This document shows positions 45,242 to 57,317 of a stretch of 64,000 nt of DNA, piece after piece. The position numbers and the translations under genes were made by a program. The first letter of the stretch is position 1; every line of letters begins with the position of its first letter. This DNA comes from Salvator merianae (lineage: Eukaryota > Chordata > Lepidosauria > Squamata > Teiidae). The stretch covers positions 8,711,059-8,775,058 of the forward strand of contig QVOM02000103.1 of NCBI GenBank assembly GCA_003586115.2, read 5' to 3'. The notes under the pieces are model-generated. The model had not been told where the DNA came from. It saw only the letters and a list, made by a program, of their open reading frames with translations, and did not search any database.

Positions 45242-46838
45242 AGCTGATACCTATTACAGATGTTAACAAACAATTCAACAGAAAACAATAAACACTAGTA
45301 AAAAGAGGAGGTATTTCAGTTAACATTTCTATTCGTTAAGCTGTCAGAAAATGTGAGAATACTTTCCTACTTAAGACTGGAAGACATAAGTAATATTTTT
45401 ATTTGAATTGCCCAGCTTTTTAACTTGCCATTTATTTTTTTTTCAATATCACTTATTTTCATATGGTAAAGAATAAGACCTGGAAAATTTCTCATTTGTT
45501 CAAAGAGGGGATATCCATCTATGAAAAAATAAGTATATTATCTCTAGCAAATAAATATGTGACAGTTTCTAATATTAGCTGTTCCAGGTGAGATGCACAT
45601 AATATTTTTGCTAACTTATTGAGGAAGTGATTTTTTAAAGATGTCCTAACATATTTTAAGGAAGAGAAATTTAAAATATAGAACCTTAAAGTAGGGCCAC
45701 ATCACTACTTTACTTACAGAGTGCCTTTCTGAAGGGGATAAGTCACACATTTCTATTTGGCATGAAGTACCCCACAACAACTGTGTCATTCCAGAGGCGG
45801 TTGTGCTTGCTGTCAAAGGTGCACATTTCTGCAGGGTGTGATTTGCTCTCTCTGGAAGCATGCCTGGATTGCTGTGTCATCAGGCACCTTCGCACTCTGA
45901 AATGAAGCTGTGAAGCTGCCCTTCAACATGGAGATTGAGCTGCCTTTGCCAAGTGAAAGCACCTGTGCTGAGACTCCCTTCCTGATCACATGGAGACACA
46001 GCCTACGTTAAAATGTTGACCTGTTGCACATAAGCCTTTCTTAACTAGGGAAAGGAATAATAATAGGGAGAAAAAATGTGGTTAGCCACATGCTTTCATA
46101 ATTGTTCTGTTTTTCTATGCTTGTATGTTTTGTTTTGTTTTTTCTATCCTATCCTATACTTTTATGACTGACTCCACACACCAGCTAAATATTGCACTAA
46201 CAGGCGACATTCCAGATAAAACCTCCTCTTGAAAAATCACCTGTTGAACAGCCAACACAGGGCTGGTTCTGCCTGTGTACAATATAATGACAGGCATACC
46301 TGGGTATTTTGACAGTGAAGTACCCAGAAGTGTGCAATTCCACCATTGCACATGCATGGTTGTCTTGTTTGGCTGCTGCACATGCACAGTGGCTATGGCA
46401 AAGATGGTGGCTGCATTCACAAGTTAAGTAATAGTGCTATTTCAGGAAAACGCACGAACAGAGTTGTGTTTTCCCAAAATAGGTTATTGCATGATTTAGC
46501 TGTGATATAGTGGGGCTATGGTGAGTTGCTGCAGGTACATGTGGCAATTCCACCATAGCACAGACATACTTGCGCTATATATACCATATCTGAATGGTGC
46601 CAAAGTCTCAGGCTGAGTTTGGATATAACAATAGGAGTGACTTGGAGGCACCTCATAGAGGCAATGTGTGGCACTCATGTTCCCAAGTCTTCTCTAATCC
46701 ACCTTTTCTAGCACAGAATATTTATGAGAAGGGTGAGGGGCAGAACCATCCCACCTCGAAGCTTCTCTGAGCCTCCTCAGAGATGCTTTTTTTGGTTGTG
46801 TCTGATCACAGCCTCAGTATGCATAATAATGAAGCCAA

Positions 46839-46842
<4 letters not shown>
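45242..46842. other. Unassigned sequence
   Basis: No gene or clear repeat. Confidence 0.45.

Positions 46843-46884
<42 letters not shown>
46843..46884 (+). repeat. (TA)n microsatellite
   Basis: About 21 TA units. Confidence 0.95.
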
Positions 46885-46889
<5 letters not shown>

Positions 46890-46924
46890 CAATGAAAAAT
46901 GTGTGAATTAAAAACAACCATTCA

Positions 46925-47060
46925 CAGTGCCTGAAAGGAGAGGACGAGCTCTTCAGCCAAAGGCTAGGCAAAAGAGCTGTGTCTTCACTGTATGTCTAAA
47001 AATATGCAGTTATGGGACTAGACACATCTCAGAGGCACTTGGGGGCTACCATAGAGTGTT
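46925..47060 (-). mobile_element. Short L2-group LINE 3' fragment
   Basis: gccaaaggctaggcaaaag, ctgtgtcttcactg and cagaggcacttgggggctac align in order with 55180-55280. Confidence 0.5.
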
Positions 47061-48599
47061 AGTGGTTATAATTCCAATCCTCTGCTGTGCATTCTGTGTA
47101 CCCCAGGATCCATTCCTTGAATTGAATTTTTCACTCAATCTTTCACATACACATATGAACCTACCTGTCTCCTTATCTGTCCTGAAGGCACCTGCACCAC
47201 TGCTTAAGATCCCTTGATAATGTTGTCAAGGACCTCTTAATAAAGGGCATAATTATAATTCCACATCACAGGGTGAGATTCAAATTCTGTAGCATATTAC
47301 TTGTCTATGTAGAATTCACTTTCTTTTTCCTTTACTATACCAACAAGGCCACTGTTGTATTTTTAGGAAGGTGAAGGAACACCTAGCATGGTTTGGCTCC
47401 AGGTATGAATCAGTAGTGTGTCGTAATGTATTATGCATGGACTATTAGAAACATCTGTTCCATTGCTATTGACCTCTCTAGGTTTAGCTGGTCTCTCATT
47501 ATTACAGGACATTTGAACACAGTATTTTGGTTTAGATTCCTATGTTTGCCTTCCCTGATGGCTGATAAAAATATACTCCTTTAAAAAAAAGCTATCAGTT
47601 AATTAGTAAAGAAATTGCATGAAAGGATTGTTAAATAGGTAATGAAACTTGATAGTAGGATGAATAGTTTTGGTTCATTTTGCTTTCAAGATGGCTACAG
47701 AGAGAATTTATGTGCCTTTTATTCCATCTTGCACACCAACTCTGTGGTAGTCTGTACTTTGTAAGCTTCCAAACCACATGGTATCCTCAGCTAAGCTTTC
47801 CTGTAAACACAGGAAGGCAGAGAGGCTGCCTGCTGTGCACCTGAGAGCAGCTTGTTCTTATGGTCTTTAAGTGAAAGAAATCAGTGTGTGAAGTGTTGTT
47901 TTTTTAAAAGAATTCCCCTTAAAACAAATTCAGAAAAGTTCACTGATCTTAGTCCTTTAGTGGTCAGCCTCCTTGGCATTGTTCAGCAACTTTCCCTAGG
48001 CACCTTTTTTCAGATCAGGATTCAGGAAAGACACTGAATCAGTCAGGTTAGACTGTTCAGGAGAGGTGTTTTAATGCAAAGGGAAAGGCATACATACTTC
48101 CTGTGGCCCTTCTCAGTGCATTCTCAGGACAGAATTCACCCCCATTCTGAAGAATTTTTTTCTGCAATCTTTTCAAGGACATTTCTCCCTCCAAAAAGAG
48201 GAGAAGAAGAAAACATATGCAGATCTTGCAGCAAGGGAGAAAACAACATCTTCCTGGGAATGGTACCGGTATGTGAAATAATCTCTTGCGTGTTATTAAG
48301 CATGTTCCCAGGAGGGAGTGATTCCTTGCAGATAGTATGACCAGGTTGTTTGCCAGATGTTCTTTTGACTATTTGAACTACCTGCTATGCCACTTGTAGC
48401 AGATGAGAAAATGTACGGTTTATGGCTTCCTTGACTTATTTTATTGTATTTATTTTTACTTTATGAATTACTTTATTTAGATTCCTTTAGAGAGAAAAGC
48501 AATAGAAAATCCCTGAGAATTTAGCCAATCTAATAAAGACCAATTTCAAATGTTTTCTTCTGTTTGAGAAGACTGTCTTTGTAAGTTCATCTTATTTAT
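47061..48599. other. Unassigned sequence
   Basis: No gene or clear repeat. Confidence 0.45.
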
Positions 48600-48682
48600 T
48601 TTTATGCCATTTATATCTCATCAGAGCAGGAATTCAAAGCTCTAGCCTCACATTCTAGCCATTACCCTATGTTGGCTCAGTT
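48600..48682 (-). repeat. tRNA-derived SINE fragment, reverse orientation
   Basis: Reverse complement reads gagccaacatagggtaatgg, then ctagaatgtgaggctagagc and tttgaattcctgctctgatg. This resembles the tRNA-like head of a sauropsid SINE with degenerate A and B boxes. Confidence 0.45.
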
Positions 48683-49740
48683 TGATTCAGTTTCATTTTT
48701 CTGAATTATTTAAAAACCTGGAGAGATATCTCAAAAGCCCAATAAATTAATCAATAGTGCTTCTTGTTTATTTACTAATATTTGCAACAAAGAATATTAC
48801 TGTCGTTCTATTAAAATACTACATAATTTCAGTAGTAGGTCTTATTACTTAAGGAGAATTGAAGAAATATTAGAGCATTGACCACTTCTGTACCTAAGGG
48901 GAGTAATGACACTGTGGGTACCCAACAAAACACAGAAGAGGGATTGTTTATGCTTGTCTTTGGCTGTGTCTGCACAGGCCTGCTACATCCGCACTGCAGA
49001 CTGGTTCACTGGGAGACCATGCATCCTTTGGAAAGCCACATCCACATGGAAGAGGCATTGGAGGAGGCCCTGGTGAGAAGAGGTGCTGGAACCCACTCCT
49101 CAGTGATAGCACAATCCATGCACGGATGGCACTAAGTCTCTGAGCCAGTCTACTGAGCACTTGGAGCCCAGTGCCATTTCACCAGCTAAAAAAGTCCTGG
49201 CCAGAAACTTCAGAGACTGGAGACTTTTGCTCCCAGCCTTCAAATTTGGATCAGATGGGCTGCTGCATAATATGCCACACATGCCATGGGACAACATGCC
49301 ATTTGCAGATCCTACCTTAATGTCCCATGTCCACAATAGGGTTGCATCAAATTCTTGTTAATGAACACAGAATGTCCAAGGAGGGTGTGAAATTGAAGGA
49401 ATTCAATCTCATACCTCTATAGCTGGCAGGGAAAGGGAAGAAGAGTTTGGTGAATGGAAGGTGTACATAGGAGCCTGTTAAAGGTGAAGCAACACTCATC
49501 TATCCTCTCTGTGGTCTTTCCAGTGCCTGGAATCTTTTTTCCCAGCTGGCCTTATAGGGAGGGGACAGGACTATAGCATGGAGACACAGAAAAGCATGGA
49601 ACAGTAGAGTATGGGATTTCACAATATTCAGGTGCTTTTGCAGTACTCTCTCACTCCTGTGCCAATTTTGGCATGTGTGGGATGCCCTTTGCTAGCACTG
49701 TGATGGACTGAACGGACATATTTGCAGCCATAAATAATCC
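48683..49740. other. Unassigned; part may be a type A relic
   Basis: 48960-49340 contains words seen in type A elements (ggcactaagtctctgag, cttttgctcccagcc) but no terminal repeats. No gene. Confidence 0.35.
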
Positions 49741-49860
49741 TCTCATTTGTAGTAGTTTTTGGACTGTTGTGATGTGTTCTATAGTTTTTCTGAGAACCTC
49801 AGGGTTCCCAGAAGAACTATAGAACATGGCACAACAGCCCAAAACCTACTACAAATGAGA
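49741..49860. repeat. Long near-perfect hairpin, 58-bp arms
   Basis: Arms 49741-49798 and 49803-49860 pair at about 51 of 58 positions (7 mismatches, some of them G:U in RNA) around a 4-base loop, tcag. The size exceeds a typical metazoan pre-miRNA but fits a minute foldback transposon or a hairpin-siRNA source. No known terminal repeat. Confidence 0.9.
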
Positions 49861-51322
49861 TTGAAACCAGTCATGATAGCCTACATTCTACCACCCATAA
49901 ATCATGCCATACATCTGTAAAATGCCATGTGGTTCATTTCAGTGTCAGAGTAGTGATGGTTCAGTGTGACAGACTTTATGCGGCCTGTTGCTTCAGCAGT
50001 GGGTCACCACTTCCAACAGCAGTTCTGATCAGGGCCCGAAACAGGAGAAGGAGAAAGAGAATGGTATTATAGCAAGTACCACTTAAATGCTATGGACCTC
50101 AAATCTAAAAAATGAATTAGTTTAACTTTCTCATTGTAATGGTTTATATCTTTTGCATGTGTGCCTTCTCCAACTCATTTCCCCCCTCTTTCCATCCCAT
50201 TTTTGTTCTGCTTGAAGAGCAAGGATCTGGTGTTGAATGAATATAAAGAAATTATTCAACTAGTGCAGCCAGGAATATCTTTGGCTCAGGAGTTAGCATT
50301 TACACACGGTAGATGTCACGGACCAAATGACTCATCAGCATCTGAACTGGGACTCCTTAAAGCAGGGTTTGGGTCACACAATCAGGAAACTGTAACTTAT
50401 GAGACCTATTATTCATTCTATTAAGCTGTAGTGGCTGATGGAGGTGAGTGCAACTGTCCACTGTGAGTCAGTTTCTGGACTTCATTTGAAGTCCACGTAA
50501 CACCCACAAATCTTCCTTTGCTCTGATCCATTTTAGTTGTTAGATGGGGAGTGAAGCTTCTGGGTGCATTCATCCATACCCCCTGTCACTACTATCAAGT
50601 GCCTCATCTGAGTTATCAAACTGCAAAGTGTTTGTATAAAAACAAAGTAATAAATAAAGCTATGACTGTAAAATTAACAAAGCATGAACAATGTCAGCAG
50701 CAACTCAAATAGCAGAGCCAGCAGGATGGCAGGAGAGAGGCTCCATCTGAGACCTCACATTTTGTCTTTCTGAACTGTGTTTTGATCTGTTGTTAGAGAG
50801 CCCAAAAGTCAGGCTCTAGTTAGAGCTGGAAAATTGCTTGTTCTTAGTTTTTACTTCCACATGCCCACATCAAGTTTGATTTTTTTTTTCAGAAGTTCAA
50901 ACCTTTCCAAGTAAATATCCATTCCTGGAAATAAACAACAACATCAAAAATGGAGAACACATCAGCATATAACATTTTTTCTTTGTTTAAGGCTGTCTAA
51001 CCGAGACTGCCTTGAATTATTTAAAGAGATCTATAGTTTAAACAGCAGTAGCAAACAGGTAATTAGACCTAATGGCCCACTAGGTCTGGTATGCTAACTG
51101 ATTAAGCAAAAATGCTAAAGATTTGTGGCAGAGCACATCCTAAGGTCAGGCACAATAAATTTGGCCCATGGACTGCATGTTTGACAGCCATGACTAAAGG
51201 GGTTTCATCTCTTAGAGTAGAGCCATGTGGACACAGACGGTAGTTTAATCCTTCTGTAATGCTCAACAGAAGGGGCATATAAGGACAGGGTGTGCATCTG
51301 GCAGTTCTAAATCCATGCATTG
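49861..51322. other. Unassigned sequence
   Basis: No gene or clear repeat. Confidence 0.45.
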
Positions 51323-51529
51323 TTAAAGTCCAGCTTGCAGGATGTTGAGTATTATCTTCTTGGCATGTGAGCTGTGCAGTTGCTCAATAATTGGAATGCT
51401 CTTTGGCACTGCCCTTTGGGGAGTATAACTAAACATTCTCCAAACCAATAGCCATTGTTGCGTTTTCCAGATTTGTTGGCATATTCCATGTAACACATTG
51501 ACTACATCCCCTTGCAAGTTTTTAAACAA
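51323..51529 (-). pseudogene. BovB (RTE) LINE reverse transcriptase fragment
   Basis: 68 codons read VVNVLHGICQQIWKTQQW, then a SIPIIEQ-like block and AKKIILNILQAGL. They match the start of the BovB reverse transcriptase (VLHSICQQIWKTQQWPxDW ... ILQARL). The canonical PIPKKG segment is altered. Isolated from the other BovB pieces. Confidence 0.83.
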
Positions 51530-51899
51530 TTCAGCTGCAATTCCACCACCCCTATTTCTTTGATGCTAGCAATGATTCCTACGGCCCATTTAACTCCATG
51601 CTCCAAGCTGCCTGTCTCTAGATCATGGTACATATAAGTGATACTAGGCTATGTCTCCATTTTAGGTGGCAGAGTTGCATAGCGAAAGAATACCTGCTGG
51701 AGTGTCTTCCTTGAAGCTTCATCGGGATTACATGAGTCATGTACATGGTTCCATTTCCATAGCGTGTGCCCATCAAAGGCATTGTGGCTGGAATACCCAC
51801 CATCCATGTTCTTTTTTGTGTCCTTACATTTTGCACAAACTGTTTGATTAGTAAAAAGCAAGAATAAACCCATTGAAATATATTAAAAAGCCCTGTTTA
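51530..51899. other. Unassigned sequence
   Basis: Overlapping short frames on both strands, none recognised. Confidence 0.4.
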
Positions 51900-52075
51900 A
51901 AGGGCCAGGTAGGGTTGATTTTGAATCATTTGAACTGAAGCATTTGATTTGATCTGGTACAAATGAACACTTCTCGTTCAGTTTGGATGGAATCAGCCCT
52001 TTTAAAATGGATGGGTTTGGCTCGATTCGAACTGGGTGAATTCAAACCTCATTTGTATATCTCTAGTAGCAATCT
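51900..52075. mobile_element. Relic of a TAGGGATGTGCAC-type foldback element
   Basis: gaatcatttgaactgaagc and ttcgaactgggtgaattc are followed by ttgtatatctctagt, a decayed form of the GTGCACATCCCTA end. Confidence 0.4.
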
Positions 52076-52706
52076 AGTTTCTCTTGCTTGGTGATCAGTA
52101 TAAATCTTGCATTCCTGCTTTTTTTTAAAGCAAGCGAGAAGCCTACACCAACTGACAGCCATTGCTTTGGTATAATGACACTTTAAGTGCAATCAGGAAA
52201 TGCTGCAGAAACAGTGAGGTGCCAGCAAGGGGAAGCAAACAACACTAGCAAACATCATCTTTCCTTAATTTCAAAAACCATTTTTTTCCTGTCCCTTTTT
52301 CCTTCCTTTGTTTTTCATTATGTATTTGACATGAATGTGTAAGCTTGGTATTGAGAGCGGAGGCAAGCACAGACTTTCATCCTCATTTTATTACTCTTGA
52401 GTCTTTTGGAGGAAGGGAAATTAATGCACATTTCACATTCCAGATTTGGGTTTGTTGGAAAGGTTAAATGTCTTTATATATATCTTACTTATAATAATTT
52501 GGACATTCTTAAGAATAACAATGCATTTTTTTGAAAAAGCATTCAAATAGATCTTTTGAGGTGGTTGAAAGTGATTGCTACAGTTGAAATGAATATTATG
52601 TCAAAATATGATAATGATGATGATGTCCCAAATATACAAATTTTGATCAAGGATATTCAATATTTGGCACAGAGACCTAAATGAATTCATCTGGAATCAT
52701 TGTAAA
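52076..52706. other. Unassigned AT-rich sequence
   Basis: No gene or clear repeat. Confidence 0.45.
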
Positions 52707-52711
52707 CCAAG

Positions 52712-52930
52712 GTTCTTCCTGCACTTTCTGGCCATAGTAGGGACCACTGGATCTGGAATAGTGAGGCTAACTGATCCCAGCCATGGGAGGGCATGGGCAG
52801 GACCAGTGCCATCTACACTGATGGTGCTGGTCTAGACCAGTGCACGCTACATCCTTGAAGCTTGTGCGAGCTTCACAGGCACACCCTCATGCCTCCAAGG
52901 GCTAGGAACAAAAATCCCTAGCCTCAGTCC

Positions 52931-52968
<38 letters not shown>

Positions 52969-53274
52969 CATTTCAGTGGTGCACTATGGCACACCACTGA
53001 AATGTTCTCCTTGGTAGTCCGGAACACAGGAGACACATGCACACCTCCCATGTTCTGGATCTGGGCTGCTGGTCTACTGGCAGAGCTGATTAAATGGGTC
53101 TAACAGTGATCCAGATTAAGCCTTCCCTAGTCAGGATCATGGTCTATCTAATGCAGACAAAGCAGACCAGCAGGGGGCATGGCCTCATTGATCTGGATTA
53201 ACATGCAGATTTCTGAGGCCTAGATATGTACTATACAGACTTTCAATTCACATAGTGGTCTGGACAGAAAGGGC
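52712..53274. mobile_element. TIR element, type A, with inner hairpin and (GT)n
   Basis: 563 bp between perfect 5-bp duplications CCAAG (52707-52711 and 53275-53279). Ends GTTCTTCCTGCAC and, reverse-complemented, GCCCTTTCTGTCC. It is in reverse orientation relative to 43706-44237. The inner hairpin catttcagtggtg facing caccactgaaatg is nearly perfect (52969-53003). A (GT)n run (52935-52964) lies beside it. Confidence 0.87.
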
Positions 53275-53299
53275 CCAAGAGTTAAATTTAAGGTACTTC

Positions 53300-53880
53300 A
53301 TGATGTTAAAGAATGGGGTTTTGAATTGGGTTTTGAAATACCCAATTCAATATTTTACTATTAGGCTAGTGATCTGCCCTGGATTGTAAACTGGATTGAA
53401 TGTGTGTTCTCACATATTGAAAGTCATAAGTTTAATGTAGGTTTGCATGCTTTGTTATGGGGAGATCCTAGGGAAAAAGTAAATCCTCAACTTATACCTA
53501 CTATTCCATCTAGCTTATTAAGAGTATGAAAGAAATGTAATAATCATCTGACTCTGTGATCTTGTATTTTGAGATCTGTGTTTAATCTTTAATACATATA
53601 TAAACAAACAAACCACTTTAATCTTATAGATCTGTGACTTAATACTTGATAGAAAATTGGTTGGAACTTCTAAATATTTAAGTTTAAAATGCAGTGAACC
53701 TCCAGACTGGTATGAGTATTTTAAAATATGTTCAGCCTTACAACAGGAAGTGCATAATCGAAGCTGTAAATGTAGATCCTTAACAGTATTCAAAAGTCTA
53801 TAACGCATTTGATGGGGCAGATTTATAAACTATTAGATAAACTGAAACAAAACAAGTGAAAGAATGCAAGGTTAAATAGA
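53300..53880 (+). pseudogene. L1 ORF2 fragment (C-terminal region)
   Basis: The plus strand at about 53385-53560 reads WIECVFSHIESHKFNVG and LIPTIPSSLLRV, then a stop and KKCNNHLTL. This fits the W-x-E-x-E ... NP-x-x-TLxxW segment of L1 ORF2 after the reverse transcriptase. Later frames give DWYEYFKICSALQQE. Stops are frequent. Clade assigned by pattern, not alignment. Confidence 0.5.
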
Positions 53881-54298
53881 TGCAGGACTGGAAGCTTTCT
53901 ATTTCTACATAACAATGAGAAAACATGTGGAATAAATCAATTAAATGTACTTTTAAATCCTAATTAGAGATGTTTTATTAGTAGCCTTAATTTTTAAGGC
54001 TAAATCCAAATATTCTAAAATGTATTGAATTTCCATACTTTTTTCTGCTTAATATCTTTATATCATACATGTCAAAGAACTTCTTTTAGTTAACTTTGTA
54101 TATTTTTACAGGAAAGATCAGTTACATGCAAAAACTGTTCCCTTGCTTAGAAACCTTTGGGAAGTCTATAAGGAATGGGACTCTCTACTCATATTCATTA
54201 CTGTTTCACTTAAATTTCATATTCTGTTTAATTACTCATTTGTGGTCTCATGGGTCATTTATTGCTACACTTTTTTTTCACTTTCTGTGATTTTATAA

Positions 54299-54920
54299 CC
54301 TTTCTGTTCTTCTTTCTATGTATTTTTGTATTGTATCTTTCATACTTAAAATGAAATGTTTTTTTTAAAACATAACAGAGGGTGAAGCAGCTTGAACATC
54401 CTCTCCTTTTTAACCCTGTGTGGGATGGGAAAGGAAGTGGCTGTCACTGAAGACCTTGCAGCAAAGTGCAGTTCCCTTAATATATATACACACATACACA
54501 TACATATATGCTGGTGACGGCAGCTCTTTTCACAGCCGGCGAGCGTTGGGTAAGCGTCGCTATTTCTGTTCTTCTGATTTCAGGACTACAACCTTAAGCA
54601 TCTTTCCATGGAGAAAATGGTTTGCATCTAGTCTTTTTCCATTTTGTATTGTAATTTCCAGAAATGTAATTGCAGTGCAAAATGAATAATCTCTGGGCCC
54701 ACCTACGCATGAGGAAATACAAAAATACATAGAAAGAAGAACACAAAGGATATATCCTTTTGGCATATTTTTGACAGCCATTCCCTTTCCCATCCCAAAC
54801 ACGGTTAAACAGGAAAGGATGTTCAAGCTGCTTCACCCTCTATTATTTATTTTTTTAAAATATTTCATTTTAAGTATGAAAGATACAATACAAACATACA
54901 TACATAGAAGAACAGAAAGG
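54299..54920. repeat. Long inverted repeat, about 147-bp arms
   Basis: Arms 54299-54445 and 54773-54920 are reverse complements (aagcagcttgaacatcctct facing gatgttcaagctgcttcacc), separated by about 327 bp. A piece of the arm is present a third time at 54713-54750 (acatagaaagaagaacacaa), so the right side also holds a tandem duplication. No terminal repeat of a known family. Confidence 0.88.
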
Positions 54921-54956
54921 CTGTATCCTTATACTTTTGGCATATTTTTGAATAAT

Positions 54957-55030
54957 ACATAAAGAAAGATATTTTATTTTTGATTATTTATATAACACAT
55001 AAAGAAAGATATTTCATTTTTGATTATTTA
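54957..55030 (+). repeat. Tandem duplication, about 38-bp unit
   Basis: acataaagaaagatatttta with tttttgattatttat occurs twice with minor differences. Confidence 0.85.
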
Positions 55031-55660
55031 TTTATTTATTCGTTCATTTGCATTTTCATCCTGTCCTATACCTGAAGGACTCAGTGTGAGTTATAACATT
55101 AAAAACCAATAAAAATTGAACATGATAAACAATAATCACATCTGAAAATGGGGAGGAAAAGCAGTTTCCTTATTTAGCCCAAAGGTCAGGACAAAGAGGT
55201 CCATCTTCACTGCTTTCCTAAACATATAAATTGAAGGTGCATGATGCACCTCAGGGGGGAAATTATTCCATAGTCTGGGAGCCACCACTGAGAAAACCCT
55301 ATCCTGGGTGCCCACCCCTTTTGCTACTGACAGTGGTGGTATAAACAGAATGGCGTCCCTACAGATCTTAGGGCATGGGCAGGTCGATATGGAAGAAGGC
55401 GTTCCTTTAGATATTTGGAGCCCAAGTCATTTAAGGCCTTATAAGTTAATACCTTGAACTGGGCTGGTAGCAAATTGTCAGCCAGTGCAGTTCTTTTAAG
55501 ACTGGCATGATGTGCATCCAGCCATATGTCCCGGTCAGCAGCCTAGCAACTTCATTCTGCACCAGCTGCAGCTTCCAAACTGTCTTCAAGGGCAGTCCCA
55601 TGTAAAGCGCATTACAATAGTCCGGTCTGGAAGTTACCAGAGCATGGATCCAAGGGCATT
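55031..55660 (-). mobile_element. L2-group LINE 3' end, best-preserved copy
   Basis: The minus strand at the right side reads HALVTSRPDYCNALYMGLPL, then KTVWKLQLVQNEVARLLTG, the end of an L2-type reverse transcriptase. It is followed by the non-coding 3' region down to the AT-rich end. Partial copies are at 28335, 46925 and perhaps 21325. Confidence 0.85.
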
Positions 55661-55787
55661 TATTTATTTATTTTCCATGAGAGAGTTGTAAGTCCAGTAA
55701 ACAAATAAACAAGCAGGGAGATATCTAGGGCTGGCTGTAGCTGACATTTCATTGTTCTTCTGCTATCAGTCCTCAAGTTGCCTCTAA

Positions 55788-56230
55788 GCCATTTCTGCCC
55801 TTCTTGGTGGCATCCTGAGCTAGGACAGAATACCCTGGCCTGGGATAGTCAACCTGATGGGTTGCCTCTGTTGCAGGACAGAGCCATCTGCATTGGGACA
55901 ACCCATTCCACAGCAGCTCCTGCCAACAGTTCCAAAGGCTATACCAGCTTCGGAATTCCCAAGGGTCCCATTTCAGTGGTGCACTGTGTCGTACTACTGA
56001 AATGTCTCCCCCACATCCCAGAAGAGGGGACTGTATGCCTTCTAGACACAGCCCACTTTTCTGGAGTAAGATAAGTAGAATGCTGATAGGCCTTGATGTT
56101 GAAGTCTACCAGTACAGCAGGATAGAGCACTATTTTGGCATCCTATCCTGCTCTATGCTCCATCTTGTATGGATGGAGCATTCTCGAATGTGTAGGATTT
56201 GCACTATTCCATGATAGTGTGTGGAAGCCA
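55788..56230. mobile_element. TIR element relic, type A
   Basis: Contains catttcagtggtgcactg and gtactactgaaatg, the type A inner hairpin with few changes, plus a type-A-like left end (ccatttctgcccttc). The right end is not found. A second inverted pair (cagcaggatagagc, gcatcctatcctgctc) is at 56113-56155. Confidence 0.55.
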
Positions 56231-57069
56231 AGCGACTTAGACCCATTCCTGGACTGCACTCATGTTAACTGTGGAAATGGCCTAAAACTGATAATGTGGA
56301 GCAAAGTTATGGTTCCCCATGCTTTGTAAGAACCAATGCAACATCATGCAGTAGATTCTTTAGCCACATATAGTTGTGACAAGGTGTCTCTTTCTGATAA
56401 TCTTCTCTTTTCTGAAGGTGTCCTTAAAAACTTTGTCCATAAACACTTTGAGAAGAACGGGTACTTGAGAATGAATGTATTTGTATTTTTGATCCATTTG
56501 ATTGCACCACTCATTGTTAACTACATGACTCCTTCAAATCACTGTGCTATTTTTATGAAACTAGATAAGTCACTTCCAACCTTTTATTCTACTTTTTTGC
56601 CTTATTCCTTTCCTCTAATCTATTCCCTTATCTTTGAAAAATGATTGATTGGCTGCCCTCAAGCCCTAAACCTTCATTAAGAGAGTTGAGCTTTCTGCTT
56701 TTTCTTTTGGAAACTACGTATTCAAAGTAAACATTTGTTTTATTGAGTTGTCTTTTGAAACCAGACATTCATTTTTGGTCCTGATGGTTTCTTCCTATTT
56801 CTCCATCAATCCCACTATGTCAGGCAAGTCTGGCCACAGAAAGAATTGCCTAGCAGTGGCATACAGTGTCCTCATTGCACTGTAAAGTCAGAGATATTTA
56901 TCTCATCCTTCTGAAGGGGGAGGCTTTCTTAGATTCCCCAAAACAGATCTAACTCACACTATGAGCAGCTGCATGGGACAGAAGCACTTTCTGGTCACCC
57001 CATTGTTGGTCCATGTCCTCCATGTGGATGTAGCTTTTATTGCAGGAATAGGCTAGACATTCCCTGATT
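56231..57069. other. Unassigned sequence
   Basis: The 102-codon frame at 56336-56644 matches no family I know. Confidence 0.45.
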
Positions 57070-57074
57070 CAGTG

Positions 57075-57205
57075 GACTTTTCTGCACTAGATCTTATTCT
57101 GGATCAGAATGGGGGTGGACTATGGCAGGTCCTGCATGGAACCTGCCATAGTCTGTATCAGCATGTGGACAGCAGGTTCCTATTCTGGACCAGTGCAGGA
57201 AGGAC
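57075..57205. mobile_element. TIR element, type D, 131 bp
   Basis: Perfect 5-bp duplications CAGTG (57070-57074 and 57206-57210). Ends GACTTTTCTGCACTAGATC and, reverse-complemented, GTCCTTCCTGCACTGGTCC. The interior gcaggtcctgc and cagcaggttcc blocks are as in 2598-2775. Smallest member seen. Confidence 0.87.
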
Positions 57206-57317
57206 CAGTGCCATACAAAAAATATCCCAGATTATGAACTCCAGCATCCTACCTAATGCCTTCCTCCTAATAATCACATTAGCTCCCGACTATCAAGTCC
57301 TGTGATTGGAAGCAGTG

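Noticed and set aside
49741..49860. Calling the hairpin a miRNA gene
   Set aside because: The stem is longer than usual for animal pre-miRNAs and there is no expression or conservation evidence. Kept as an unexplained hairpin.
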